From the NCBI RefSeq assembly GCF_024391045.1, contig NZ_JANFCZ010000002.1:124001-188000 (forward strand): a stretch of DNA of 64,000 nucleotides, written 5' to 3'. Of the stretch, positions 49,713 through 57,573 are shown piece after piece. Source of the stretch: Pseudarthrobacter sulfonivorans (GTDB taxonomy: Bacteria; Actinomycetota; Actinomycetes; Actinomycetales; Micrococcaceae). The number at the start of each line of letters is the position of its first letter. Position 1 is the stretch's first letter. The notes beneath the pieces are model-generated. The model did not search any database. It saw only the letters and a list, made by a program, of their open reading frames with translations, and was not told the origin of the DNA. A program made the translations under genes and the position numbers.

Positions 49713-51236
49713 CTATGCGGACCGGGTGGCGCCTTCCGGAGCTTCCCCGGCCGTCGCGGCGGCCGGGGACGCACCCCAGCCGTGAACAGCCTTCGGCTTG
49801 GCGAAGAACAGTGCCACGGCGGTGCCCAACAGGATCACTGCGGCGGGCAGGAGGATGGACTGGCCCATCGCCGTCGAAAATCCTTCATGCAGTGCCTCAG
49901 GCAAGGTTCCGCCGAAGGACATGGGGCTCGCACCGCCTGCGCCGCCGGGGGCCGGCGGCAGCTCGGCTGCAAGCCGCGCCTGGATCAGCACGGCGATGGC
50001 GGCACTGCCCAGCACCGCGCCGATCTGCCGGGTGGTGTTGTAGACGCCTGACCCGGCACCGGCCTGGCGCGGCGGGAGGTTCCGGGTGGCCGTTGTGCTC
50101 AGCGGAGCCCAGATGCCGGCGTTGGCGAACCCCAGCACGGCGCTCGGCAGCAGGAACAGCCAGATGGGCGTATCCGGATGCATGAGGGCTGAGTTCCAAA
50201 AGAGTGCCACGGCCATAAGCGTCAGCCCGGTGGCTGTGATGTATTTCGGATTGACCCGGTCAATGATCTTTCCCACCACCGGCGCAAGACCGCCGGAGAT
50301 CAGCGCCATGGGAACCATCATCAGCGCGGACTGGGTGGGCGTCAGGCCGCGGACCACCTGGTAGTAGAAGATCAGGGGCAGGCTAAAGGCCGTGACGGTG
50401 AACCCGACGGTGGTGATGCCGATATTGGCCAGCGAGAAATTGCGGTCCTTGAAGAGTCCCAGGGGCAGCAGCGGCTCGCCCTTGTTGAACCGCTGCCACA
50501 GGACGAACGCCACCAGGACGGCGATGCCGGCAATGATGAGTCCCCACACCGTGATGGGCCCGGTGATGGTCCCCCAGTTGTAGGTCTCGCCCTCCTGAAT
50601 GCCGAAAACCAGCAAAAAGAGGCCGACGGCGCTGAGCAGCACACCAGGAATGTCGAACCTGTGCGGGTGGGTGCTGAGGGACGGGACGAACCGCCACGCC
50701 AGGATGAAGCCGACCACGCCCACCGGAATGTTGATGAAGAAGATCCACTCCCAGCCGAGGCCGTCCACCAGGACACCGCCCAGGATGGGCCCCACGAGGG
50801 TGGCCACGCCGGCCGTTGCCCCCCAGATGCCCATGGCTGCGCCGCGACGGTCGGGCGGAAAAATCCGGGTAATGACTGCCATGGTTTGCGGCGTCATCAC
50901 GGCCGCACCGAGGCCCTGCAGGACGCGGGCCATGATCAGGGTACTGATGTCACCAGACAGGCCGCACCACAGCGAGGCGAGGGTGAAGAGCACCAGCCCT
51001 GCAAGGTAGAGCCTCTTGGGGCCGAAACGGTCGCCCAGCCTGCCGGTGATGAGCAGCGGGACGGCGTACGCCAAGAGGTACGCGCTGGTCACCCAGATAA
51101 CGGAATTGATGTCCGCATTGAGGCCTTCCATGATCCTGGGGTTGGCCACGGAGACGATGGTGGTGTCGATCAGGATCATGAAGAACCCGATCACGAGAGA
51201 CCAGAGGGCGGGCCACGGCCTTGCTACATTTTCCAA
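49713..51236 (-). CDS. MFS drug exporter, DHA2 (EmrB/QacA) family
   Basis: The 507-residue protein has about 14 membrane helices. Family motifs: LIDTTIVSVANPRI in helix 1, GRLGDRFGPKRLY (motif A) and LQGLGAAVMTPQTMAVI with GWEWIFFINIPVGV. These proton-driven pumps export drugs or other hydrophobic molecules. The start is TTG 51236, with GGAAAG upstream and a 3-nt gap after the ankyrin gene stop. Substrates unknown. Confidence 0.9.
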   Translation of the reverse strand: MENVARPWPALWSLVIGFFMILIDTTIVSVANPRIMEGLNADINSVIWVTSAYLLAYAVPLLITGRLGDRFGPKRLYLAGLVLFTLASLWCGLSGDISTLIMARVLQGLGAAVMTPQTMAVITRIFPPDRRGAAMGIWGATAGVATLVGPILGGVLVDGLGWEWIFFINIPVGVVGFILAWRFVPSLSTHPHRFDIPGVLLSAVGLFLLVFGIQEGETYNWGTITGPITVWGLIIAGIAVLVAFVLWQRFNKGEPLLPLGLFKDRNFSLANIGITTVGFTVTAFSLPLIFYYQVVRGLTPTQSALMMVPMALISGGLAPVVGKIIDRVNPKYITATGLTLMAVALFWNSALMHPDTPIWLFLLPSAVLGFANAGIWAPLSTTATRNLPPRQAGAGSGVYNTTRQIGAVLGSAAIAVLIQARLAAELPPAPGGAGGASPMSFGGTLPEALHEGFSTAMGQSILLPAAVILLGTAVALFFAKPKAVHGWGASPAAATAGEAPEGATRSA

Positions 51237-51239
51237 AGG

Positions 51240-51635
51240 TCAGCTTTCCAAAAGGTTGAGGATCTCTGTCCTCGCGAACATCTGAGCAGCGTCCCGGGCT
51301 GAAGGCGTGCCGGCGTCGGGGTCGGCACCCGCCTCGAGCAGGACCCGGGATACATCTGTGTAACCTTTGAACGCGGCGCCCGCGAGCGGGGTCTGGCCGC
51401 GGTCATTGGCTTGGTTGGCCTCGGCGCCGTGTTGCAGGATCAGCCGCACCGTCTCGGCGTGGCCGTGATACGCGGCAAGCATCAGCAGTGAATCACCGGC
51501 GGCGTTGGTCATGGAAGCCGGGGCGCCGGCGTCAATGTATGCCCCCAGCAGCGCCGTGTCCCCGTCCCGGGCGGCCTGGAAAAGTTTCTCTGCCAGCGCG
51601 AGGGTTTCTTCGTCGGGCGCGGAGTTAGCGGTCAT
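51240..51635 (-). CDS. Ankyrin-repeat protein (131 residues)
   Basis: About three ankyrin repeats (residues 30-125) are visible: DGDTALLGAYIDAGAPASMTN, GDSLLMLAAYHGHAETVRLI, and GQTPLAGAAFKGYTDVSRVL. These form a protein-binding surface; there is no signal peptide. It overlaps the ygfZ gene by 4 nt and precedes the exporter by 3 nt, so all three are probably co-transcribed. Its partner is unknown. Confidence 0.88.
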   Translation of the reverse strand: MTANSAPDEETLALAEKLFQAARDGDTALLGAYIDAGAPASMTNAAGDSLLMLAAYHGHAETVRLILQHGAEANQANDRGQTPLAGAAFKGYTDVSRVLLEAGADPDAGTPSARDAAQMFARTEILNLLES

Positions 51636-52717
51636 GAGCGGGTCCCCCTGAGGAATCCTGTCTGGCGCCCGACTACCTGGCCGGCGTCGGGCGCAACGAT
51701 CACTTCCTGGGCGGCGGTGTAGGGTTCCTCGCCGTCCAGCACGGTCAGTATTTCATCCGGCGCCACGGAACGCTTGATGACGGCCAAGGCAATCGGGCCC
51801 ATTTCGTAGTGCTGCGCCACGGAGGTGACCGTGCCTACCTTGCGCTCGCCCAGCAGGACCTGGCTGCCCGGTGCCGGCATGGTGTGCTGGGACCCGTCCA
51901 GCTGCAGGAACACCAGGCGCCGCGGCGGGTGGCCGAGGTTGTGCACCCGGGCAATGGTTTCCTGGCCCTTGTAGCAGCCCTTGGCCAGGTGCACCGCGGT
52001 GCGGAGGAGATCCAGTTCATGCGGAATGGTCTTATCGTCGGTTTCGGCGCCGAGCCGGGGGCGCCAGGCGGCGACGCGGAGGGCTTCGGCTGCCAGCATC
52101 CCGGCCAGCGGGCGGTCCCCCACTGTCTGTTCCAGGTCGGCCGCGGGCACCAGGTACTCGATCCAGGGCCGGTCCGCGCCGGGGTGTCCTTCCTCGGGAA
52201 CCACGGCATATGAGTAGCCGCCGGCACCCACGTGCGGCCACGGGTCCGTCCATGACAGCAGCCCGGACCACTCCTCCACAGCGGCAGTGGACCCGAGCAC
52301 GGCCCAATCGGCGGAAACGTCGTTGACCTCCACCCGCAGCATGAACTTCATCTTGTTCAACCACTCAGCCAGCGGGGCAGCCTCGGCCGCCTCAACGATC
52401 AGCCAGGTGGTCCCGCCGTCGTCCACTACCCGCGCATCAAACTCGATCCTCCCCTGGATGCTGAGCAGCAGCAGTTCGCTGGATTCGCCCGGCTGCAGGT
52501 TGGTGACCTGCTGCGAGGACAGGGTGTTCAGCCAGCTGAGCCGGTCCGGGCCGCTGACGGTCACCACGCCGCGGTGGGAAAGGTCGACGACGGCGGTTCC
52601 GGCCGCGAGGCCACGCTGCTCGCGCAGCGGCTCACCGTAGTGGGCTGCGACGCCGGCGTCCGCGCCGGCGCCCTCGACGGCGCCAGGGCGCGACAGGAGT
52701 GGGCTGGGGGTAGTCAT
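51632..52717 (-). CDS. ygfZ: Folate-binding YgfZ/GcvT-like protein
   Basis: The 361-residue protein has the aminomethyltransferase fold and the signature KGCYKGQE (Cys248), so it belongs to the YgfZ family, which in E. coli uses tetrahydrofolate in maintaining Fe-S enzymes such as MiaB. The start is ATG 52717; the frame stays open to 53167 but that part lies over the FMN reductase gene. It heads the ygfZ-ankyrin-MFS operon. Confidence 0.9.
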   Translation of the reverse strand: MTTPSPLLSRPGAVEGAGADAGVAAHYGEPLREQRGLAAGTAVVDLSHRGVVTVSGPDRLSWLNTLSSQQVTNLQPGESSELLLLSIQGRIEFDARVVDDGGTTWLIVEAAEAAPLAEWLNKMKFMLRVEVNDVSADWAVLGSTAAVEEWSGLLSWTDPWPHVGAGGYSYAVVPEEGHPGADRPWIEYLVPAADLEQTVGDRPLAGMLAAEALRVAAWRPRLGAETDDKTIPHELDLLRTAVHLAKGCYKGQETIARVHNLGHPPRRLVFLQLDGSQHTMPAPGSQVLLGERKVGTVTSVAQHYEMGPIALAVIKRSVAPDEILTVLDGEEPYTAAQEVIVAPDAGQVVGRQTGFLRGTRS

Positions 52718-52815
52718 ACTGGGGGCAACGTCCTTGGGTTGGTGGGTATTCCGGGTTGGGGCCACGGCCGCCGGGTTCCCTGGCCGAGCTTGCGAGGTCA
52801 GGGTGCGGGTGGGGA

Positions 52816-53538
52816 CTAGCGGTATTCCAGGTTTTCGAAATCGAAGCGCGTGCCGGCTTTCCACTCTTCGGGCAGGTTGCCGTAGGCGGGGATGCCGCCG
52901 GCGTCCTTGAGGATCCGCGCAAGATGCAGCAGGTTCCAGGTCATGAAGGTGGTGTTGCGGTTCGTGAAATCGGACTCTGGGCCGCCGGAACCCTCGTCCA
53001 GGTAGCTCGGGCCGGGACCCACGGGTCCGATCCAGCCGGCGTCGGCCTGGGGCGGGATGGTGAAGCCGATGTGCTGGAGGCTGTAGAGGACATTCATGGA
53101 ACAGTGCTTGATGCCGTCTTCGTTGCCGGTGATGAGGCAGCCGCCAACCTTGGGGTAGAACGCCCACTGGCCTTTGCTGTTGAGCTGGCCGGAGTGGGCG
53201 TAGAGGCGTTCAATGAGCTTCTTGGTCTGCGACGAGTTGTCACCCAGCCAGATGGGGCCGGCCACCACCACAATGTCGGCTTCCTGGACGGCCGGGTACA
53301 GCAGGGGCCACTCGTCGGTTGCCCAGCCGCGCTCGGTCATGTCCGGATACACGCCACTGGCGATGTCATGATCCACTGTCCGGATCACCCGCGTGCTGAC
53401 GCCCTGCTTTTCCATGATGAGGCGGCTGACCTCGATGAGGCCGCCGGTGTTGCTGGTCTCCGGGGACCGCTTCAGCGTCCCGTTGAAGTACAGCGCCTTC
53501 AGGTCCGAGTAATCGGCGGAGTTCTGCGATGCAGCCAT
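52816..53538 (-). CDS. Flavodoxin-fold NAD(P)H-dependent FMN reductase-like protein
   Basis: The 240-residue protein opens with the flavodoxin-like strand LKALYFNGTLKRSPETSNT and contains ADIVVVAGPIWLGDNSSQTKKLIER, which binds flavin phosphate and ring. GGCLITGNEDGIKHCSMNVLY follows. The enzyme probably reduces quinones, flavins or nitro compounds in the cytosol. GGGAG lies ahead of ATG 53538. Its redox partner is unknown. Confidence 0.85.
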   Translation of the reverse strand: MAASQNSADYSDLKALYFNGTLKRSPETSNTGGLIEVSRLIMEKQGVSTRVIRTVDHDIASGVYPDMTERGWATDEWPLLYPAVQEADIVVVAGPIWLGDNSSQTKKLIERLYAHSGQLNSKGQWAFYPKVGGCLITGNEDGIKHCSMNVLYSLQHIGFTIPPQADAGWIGPVGPGPSYLDEGSGGPESDFTNRNTTFMTWNLLHLARILKDAGGIPAYGNLPEEWKAGTRFDFENLEYR

Positions 53539-53629
53539 GATGCTCCCTGGTTCAGCGGCACGGGCCGGCCCGCGCGGACGAGGCTGTAAAAGCCAAGTCT
53601 ACTGATGGCCGGTGAAACAGGAGGCTGCG

Positions 53630-54244
53630 TCAGGAGACTTTCTTCAGGAACGCCGAAGCGTGCGCCTCAAGGCCGCTGCCTGGCTTCTCGGCCCCGCCCG
53701 CGGCCACGTCCCAGCGCCAGAGCAGGTTCCCGTCCACCAGGCCGAAAATCCGTGTGGCGGCGCTGTAATCCTTGGAGTGGCTTCCGCGCATCACCATGTC
53801 AGTGGTGAGCTGGATCTGCGGGCCCTTGATCTGCCCGTAGTAGAGCTCGGAGATACCCCCGGGATGCGCAATCGAAACGGAGATGTCGAAGCCGCCGTCC
53901 TGGTTGCGCAGGGCTTCGACCTCGTCGGCGCTCTTGAGTGCCGGAACAATATCCGCCGGAATCAGGCCCGGGCCGCCGTCGGCATCCAGCTGTTTGCGCT
54001 CAAGTGCCCAGAAACCGGTCTCAACGGTCAGCGGCCGAAGGCGGGTTCCGTCGTCGTCTGCCAACCAGCTCTCCGCACGGTACTGCAGGTACGGCAGCCC
54101 GTTGTGCGTGAAGGAAACGTGCTGGACAAAATGCTCCGAATCCTCATCGCCGGTGCCGAGACGGCCGCTGCCCTCCCACTCACCAATGAGCCATGAAAGC
54201 GGGACCAGTTCCGGTGTCAGGTCTGTAGGAATCTCTATCGGCAC
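53630..54244 (-). CDS. Nitrobindin-like heme/FABP-fold protein
   Basis: The 204-residue protein starts GTG 54244 (GAGG upstream). The nitrobindin signature LIGEWEGSGRL (GxWxGxG) is near residue 19-29, followed by a beta-barrel with FWALERKQLDADGGP. The C-terminal His in LEAHASAFLKK is at the position where nitrobindins bind heme iron. Nitrobindins bind NO and isomerise peroxynitrite; that role here is inferred. Confidence 0.82.
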   Translation of the reverse strand: MPIEIPTDLTPELVPLSWLIGEWEGSGRLGTGDEDSEHFVQHVSFTHNGLPYLQYRAESWLADDDGTRLRPLTVETGFWALERKQLDADGGPGLIPADIVPALKSADEVEALRNQDGGFDISVSIAHPGGISELYYGQIKGPQIQLTTDMVMRGSHSKDYSAATRIFGLVDGNLLWRWDVAAGGAEKPGSGLEAHASAFLKKVS

Positions 54245-54287
54245 AACAATTACCTCAGGAAATCGCTAGCTGGCTTTGGGACAGGGT

Positions 54288-54401
54288 TTACTTCTGGCCT
54301 TTGAACAGGCGGTAAACCACAAAGCCGGCGAACCAGGCCATGGACAGGCTGGCGACGCCGAGCAGGACAAGGAAGAAGATTTCAAATGCAAGTACGGACA
54401 T
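54288..54401 (-). CDS. 37-residue single-span membrane microprotein
   Basis: The frame starts ATG 54401 and ends TAA at 54288. It encodes MSVLAFEIFFLVLLGVASLS, then MAWFAGFVVYRLFKGQK: one or two short hydrophobic helices and a basic end. It is 16 nt after the membrane protein gene upstream and 43 nt before the nitrobindin gene, so it may be co-transcribed with both. No family recognised. Confidence 0.6.
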   Translation of the reverse strand: MSVLAFEIFFLVLLGVASLSMAWFAGFVVYRLFKGQK

Positions 54402-54417
54402 GATGCCATCCTAACCG

Positions 54418-55230
54418 TTAGTAGATGAGTAGTTTGTCTATGAAGTACGCAAGGGAGCCCACAGCGGAAACGGGCGCCAGACCCATGCTAAGGGCCGCGG
54501 CGAGATTCAGCGGAGCGCCGCGGAGTGTGACGAGCCGGCGGAAGCTGACCAGGACGGCCCCCACCACCACCCCGAAGATCGCGGCCGGCAGCACGGCCAG
54601 GTCGGAGAAGACCAGGCCCGCGAGCGGGCCCGCAAGTCCCGCCAGGACGATGCCCAAGGGAGCAACCACCCTGTCCGGCCAGCGGATCAGTCCGGCAAAG
54701 AGGGCGACGGCGGCACTGATGGCCGCCACGATCACCATTTCGCGCACACCATTGAACCGGGCACCGGCAATCCATCCGGCACCGAGGCAGGAAAGGAGTA
54801 CCCCGGCGCAGCAGCCCAGGGTGGATTCCAGCCGCTGGGCCTGGCCGGTGCCGCGGATGAGCTGCACCAGAAAGACGGCCATCATCCCCAGCGCCATGAA
54901 CGCGGGCGTCCAGTCCAGGAACCCCGGGGCCGGGACCATGCCGGCCGCGATTGCGGATCCGATGCCGGGGAGCGCGATGACAGCGGCCAGGGTCTTCTTC
55001 GCCGGAATGCGGAGGAAGTGGGGCCAACCGATTCCCACGGCCAAGGCGATGACGCAGGCGACGCCTACGAGGGTCTCACGGGATATGTACACGCCGGTGA
55101 TGATCGCCGCGAGCCCGGCCACGCCAACAAGGCCAATGACCCAGGAGCCCAAGGACCGCGCCTCAGCCTGCTCGTCCCCGCTCACGCTGTTTCCGGCACT
55201 TCCGGTCCGCCGCTTCGACACTGCACTCAA
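54418..55230 (-). CDS. Polytopic membrane protein, unknown function (270 residues)
   Basis: About 8 hydrophobic segments follow a 28-residue polar N-terminus. Visible features are the basic loop WPHFLRIPAKKT and the Gly/Ala-rich helices; no transporter or enzyme motif was seen. Start TTG 55230 or GTG 55221. It lies 16 nt upstream of the 37-residue microprotein. Confidence 0.75.
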   Translation of the reverse strand: MSAVSKRRTGSAGNSVSGDEQAEARSLGSWVIGLVGVAGLAAIITGVYISRETLVGVACVIALAVGIGWPHFLRIPAKKTLAAVIALPGIGSAIAAGMVPAPGFLDWTPAFMALGMMAVFLVQLIRGTGQAQRLESTLGCCAGVLLSCLGAGWIAGARFNGVREMVIVAAISAAVALFAGLIRWPDRVVAPLGIVLAGLAGPLAGLVFSDLAVLPAAIFGVVVGAVLVSFRRLVTLRGAPLNLAAALSMGLAPVSAVGSLAYFIDKLLIY

Positions 55231-55385
55231 TTGATTGCATTCCCATTCTGGCTATCGCCCGGCGGCCCTGAGCTCCGCGGGAGGGCATTCTGCCCCACGG
55301 CTCAATCCTGCCTTATGTGACTCGGATATGTCGCAAAACGAAGCTCCGCAGGAACGGAACCCCTGTTCGCGGGAACGCCGTTCGG

Positions 55386-55530
55386 TATACTCAGAGTTCA
55401 GCTACGCTTCCTGCAACGGTTGCCGGCCGGACAGTTTTTTGCCGGCCCAAATCGTGGCAGGGGGATGGTTCCAGCCGGTGAGAACCCGGTTCAGTCGCCC
55501 GAAGATGCGCGGACGCCCCTTGGAGGAACA
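55386..55530 (+). promoter_or_regulatory. glnR promoter and 130-nt structured leader
   Basis: TATACT (55386-55391) is a good -10; the -35 is not clear. It leaves a leader of about 130 nt, with GCCGGCC at 55422-55428 and again at 55441-55447, and AGCCGGTGAGAACCCGG at 55474-55490, which could fold. Other bases 55231-55385 hold no gene. Confidence 0.5.
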
Positions 55531-56229
55531 ATGTCGCACATCCTGCTATTGACGAACAGCACCGGGTCATCGGTGGACATCCTGCCTGCCCTCGAATTAC
55601 TGAATCATCGCGTGCATATCCTCGCCGCCGAGCCCACCGCCCTGCTGGAGACGGATCCTTGCGACATCGTGCTGCTGGATGCCCGCAAAGACCTGGTGGG
55701 CGCCCGCTCGCTCACCCAGCTGCTCAAGGCCACCGGACTGAGCGCACCGCTCGTCCTGATCCTGACCGAAGGCGGCATGGCTGCGGTTTCGTCGGCATGG
55801 GCTGTGGACGACATCGTGCTGGACTCCGCCGGTCCGGCCGAAGTGGAAGCGCGCATCAGGCTGTCCGTGGCGCGGGCTGTCCCCGAGCAGGAGGATGCTC
55901 CGACGGAGATCCGGGCAGCAGGCGTGGTCATCGATGAGGCCAGCTACACGGCCCGCGTCAACGGTGCACCCCTGAACCTGACGTTCAAGGAGTTCGAACT
56001 CCTCAAGTACCTGGCCCAGCACCCCGGCCGCGTCTTTACCCGCCAGCAACTGCTCACCGAAGTGTGGGGCTATGACTATTACGGCGGCACGCGCACCGTT
56101 GACGTCCACGTCCGCCGCCTCCGGGCCAAACTCGGCGCGGACCACGAAAACCTGATCAGCACGGTCCGCAACGTGGGCTACCGCCTCACCCTGGTGCGGC
56201 AGCAGGAAGACGAACTGACCGAGGCCTGA
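55531..56229 (+). CDS. glnR: Nitrogen regulator GlnR (atypical OmpR-type)
   Basis: The 232-residue protein starts ATG 55531 with GGAGGA upstream. The N-terminal receiver-like domain keeps D50 (VLLDARKDL) but lacks the acidic pair at the start ([11 protein letters not shown]), the known oddity of GlnR. The C-terminal winged helix is [20 protein letters not shown], then [17 protein letters not shown]. GlnR activates or represses nitrogen genes (glnA, amtB, nirB) in actinobacteria; it has no partner kinase here, as expected. Confidence 0.9.
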   Translation: MSHILLLTNSTGSSVDILPALELLNHRVHILAAEPTALLETDPCDIVLLDARKDLVGARSLTQLLKATGLSAPLVLILTEGGMAAVSSAWAVDDIVLDSAGPAEVEARIRLSVARAVPEQEDAPTEIRAAGVVIDEASYTARVNGAPLNLTFKEFELLKYLAQHPGRVFTRQQLLTEVWGYDYYGGTRTVDVHVRRLRAKLGADHENLISTVRNVGYRLTLVRQQEDELTEA

Positions 56230-56248
56230 GGGCCAGCATCCCCCATAG

Positions 56249-56289
56249 CATAGGGCAGCCCCGGACCAATGGTCCGGGGCTGCCCTATG
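56249..56289 (+). terminator. Terminator after glnR
   Basis: CATAGGGCAGCCCCGGACC pairs with GGTCCGGGGCTGCCCTATG around AAT (19-bp perfect arms), followed by TTTG. Confidence 0.88.
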
Positions 56290-56442
56290 TTTGCCTGTTC
56301 GTGGAGGACATACGGGTCGAACGTATCGAGGCCACCCCACTGGTGGATCCCCCTCGCTCCCGCCAGTTTCCTGCCGGGTGAGGTAACGACTATACGTAAC
56401 CGCCGGGGCGCCATCAAGTCTGCGCGTTCCGGTCCGGACGTA

Positions 56443-56448
56443 TAGCCT
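56443..56448 (+). promoter_or_regulatory. Leaderless -10 box of mshD
   Basis: TAGCCT, then AGCTTC, then ATG 56455; no ribosome site. Confidence 0.55.
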
Positions 56449-56454
56449 AGCTTC

Positions 56455-57426
56455 ATGAGTCCTGCACACCCGGAAAAATGGCCCGTCCTTGTTGTCCACG
56501 GCGGTGTGGACGAGCAATTGCTGAAGGACTGCCTGGGGCTCCTGGCAGCCGCGGAAGAATCCGACGGCAACCCGTCGCTCTCCGAACAGACCGTGGTGAC
56601 GCTCCGCGCCGGGGATTCCGCCGAGCATTCCCTCCTGACCCTCGCCCTCTACGCCCCGGACGAGGACTCTGACCCCTCCTCCGGCCAGGATCTGGCCGGC
56701 TTCGCCGTGGTGGTGGAGGAAGCTGACGGCAGCGGGGTAGTGGAGATTGCGGTCCACCCCAGCTACCGCAACCAGGGCGTGGCGGACCGCCTGGTGGGGG
56801 CGCTGAAGTCGGAGCGCGGCCTGGATGGCCTGAAGGCCTGGTCGCACGGCAATCATGAGGCGGCGGCGGACCTGGCCGCCCGGTACGGCTACGGCCCCGT
56901 GCGGGAGCTCTGGAAGATGCGGCTGACCACCGCCACCGCTGAACTGCCCGACGTCGGACTCCCGGACGGTGTCACGCTCCGCGCCTTTGTGCCTGGCCGG
57001 GACGAGGACGGCTGGCTTGCCGCGAACCGTGCCGCCTTCGCCCACCACCCTGAACAGGGATCGCTGACCCGCGCGGACCTGGACGCCCGGATGGCCGAGG
57101 ACTGGTTCGATCCCGCAGGCTTCCTGCTGGCCGTGGACGCGGACGGCAAGCTGCTGGGTTTCCACTGGACCAAGGTCCACCCACGGCACGGCGCCCACCC
57201 GGCAATCGGTGAAGTGTACGCGGTGGGGGTCACCCCCGCCGCACAGGGCATGGGCTTGGGCAAGGCGCTCACCGTTGCCGGGATCAGGCACCTGCAGGGT
57301 TTGGGGCTCAATGCCGTCATGCTCTACACGGATGCGGACAACGCGCCGGCTGTGGCCCTCTACCGCGGCCTGGGTTTCACGCGCTGGGACATGGACGTGC
57401 AGTACGGGCCGTTGGCCACGGTTTAG
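56455..57426 (+). CDS. mshD: Mycothiol synthase
   Basis: The 323-residue enzyme acetylates Cys-GlcN-Ins with acetyl-CoA in the last step of mycothiol synthesis, the main thiol of Actinobacteria. Two GNAT domains are present: the first with EIAVHPSYRNQGVADRLVGAL, the second with EVYAVGVTPAAQGMGLGKALT and AVMLYTDADNAPAVALYRGLGF, the MshD hallmark. Length is normal. It appears leaderless. Confidence 0.92.
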   Translation: MSPAHPEKWPVLVVHGGVDEQLLKDCLGLLAAAEESDGNPSLSEQTVVTLRAGDSAEHSLLTLALYAPDEDSDPSSGQDLAGFAVVVEEADGSGVVEIAVHPSYRNQGVADRLVGALKSERGLDGLKAWSHGNHEAAADLAARYGYGPVRELWKMRLTTATAELPDVGLPDGVTLRAFVPGRDEDGWLAANRAAFAHHPEQGSLTRADLDARMAEDWFDPAGFLLAVDADGKLLGFHWTKVHPRHGAHPAIGEVYAVGVTPAAQGMGLGKALTVAGIRHLQGLGLNAVMLYTDADNAPAVALYRGLGFTRWDMDVQYGPLATV

Positions 57427-57573
57427 CGCCCGTGGGTGAGTTATCCCACTCGCCGGATGAAAGGCCCGCGCCTGCCCAAAGTACAGGGTCCGCGGGCCCG
57501 GATTGCTTGTAAGGTTGTTAGGGAACCGCGCCGGCCGTGGGCCAGCATCAAGCGCCAGGTAAGAGGAGACACC

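Noticed and set aside
55430-55520. FMN-type riboswitch upstream of glnR
   Set aside because: GGTGAGAACCC looked similar to the GGTGAAA part of FMN elements, but the other conserved segments are missing and glnR is not a flavin gene.
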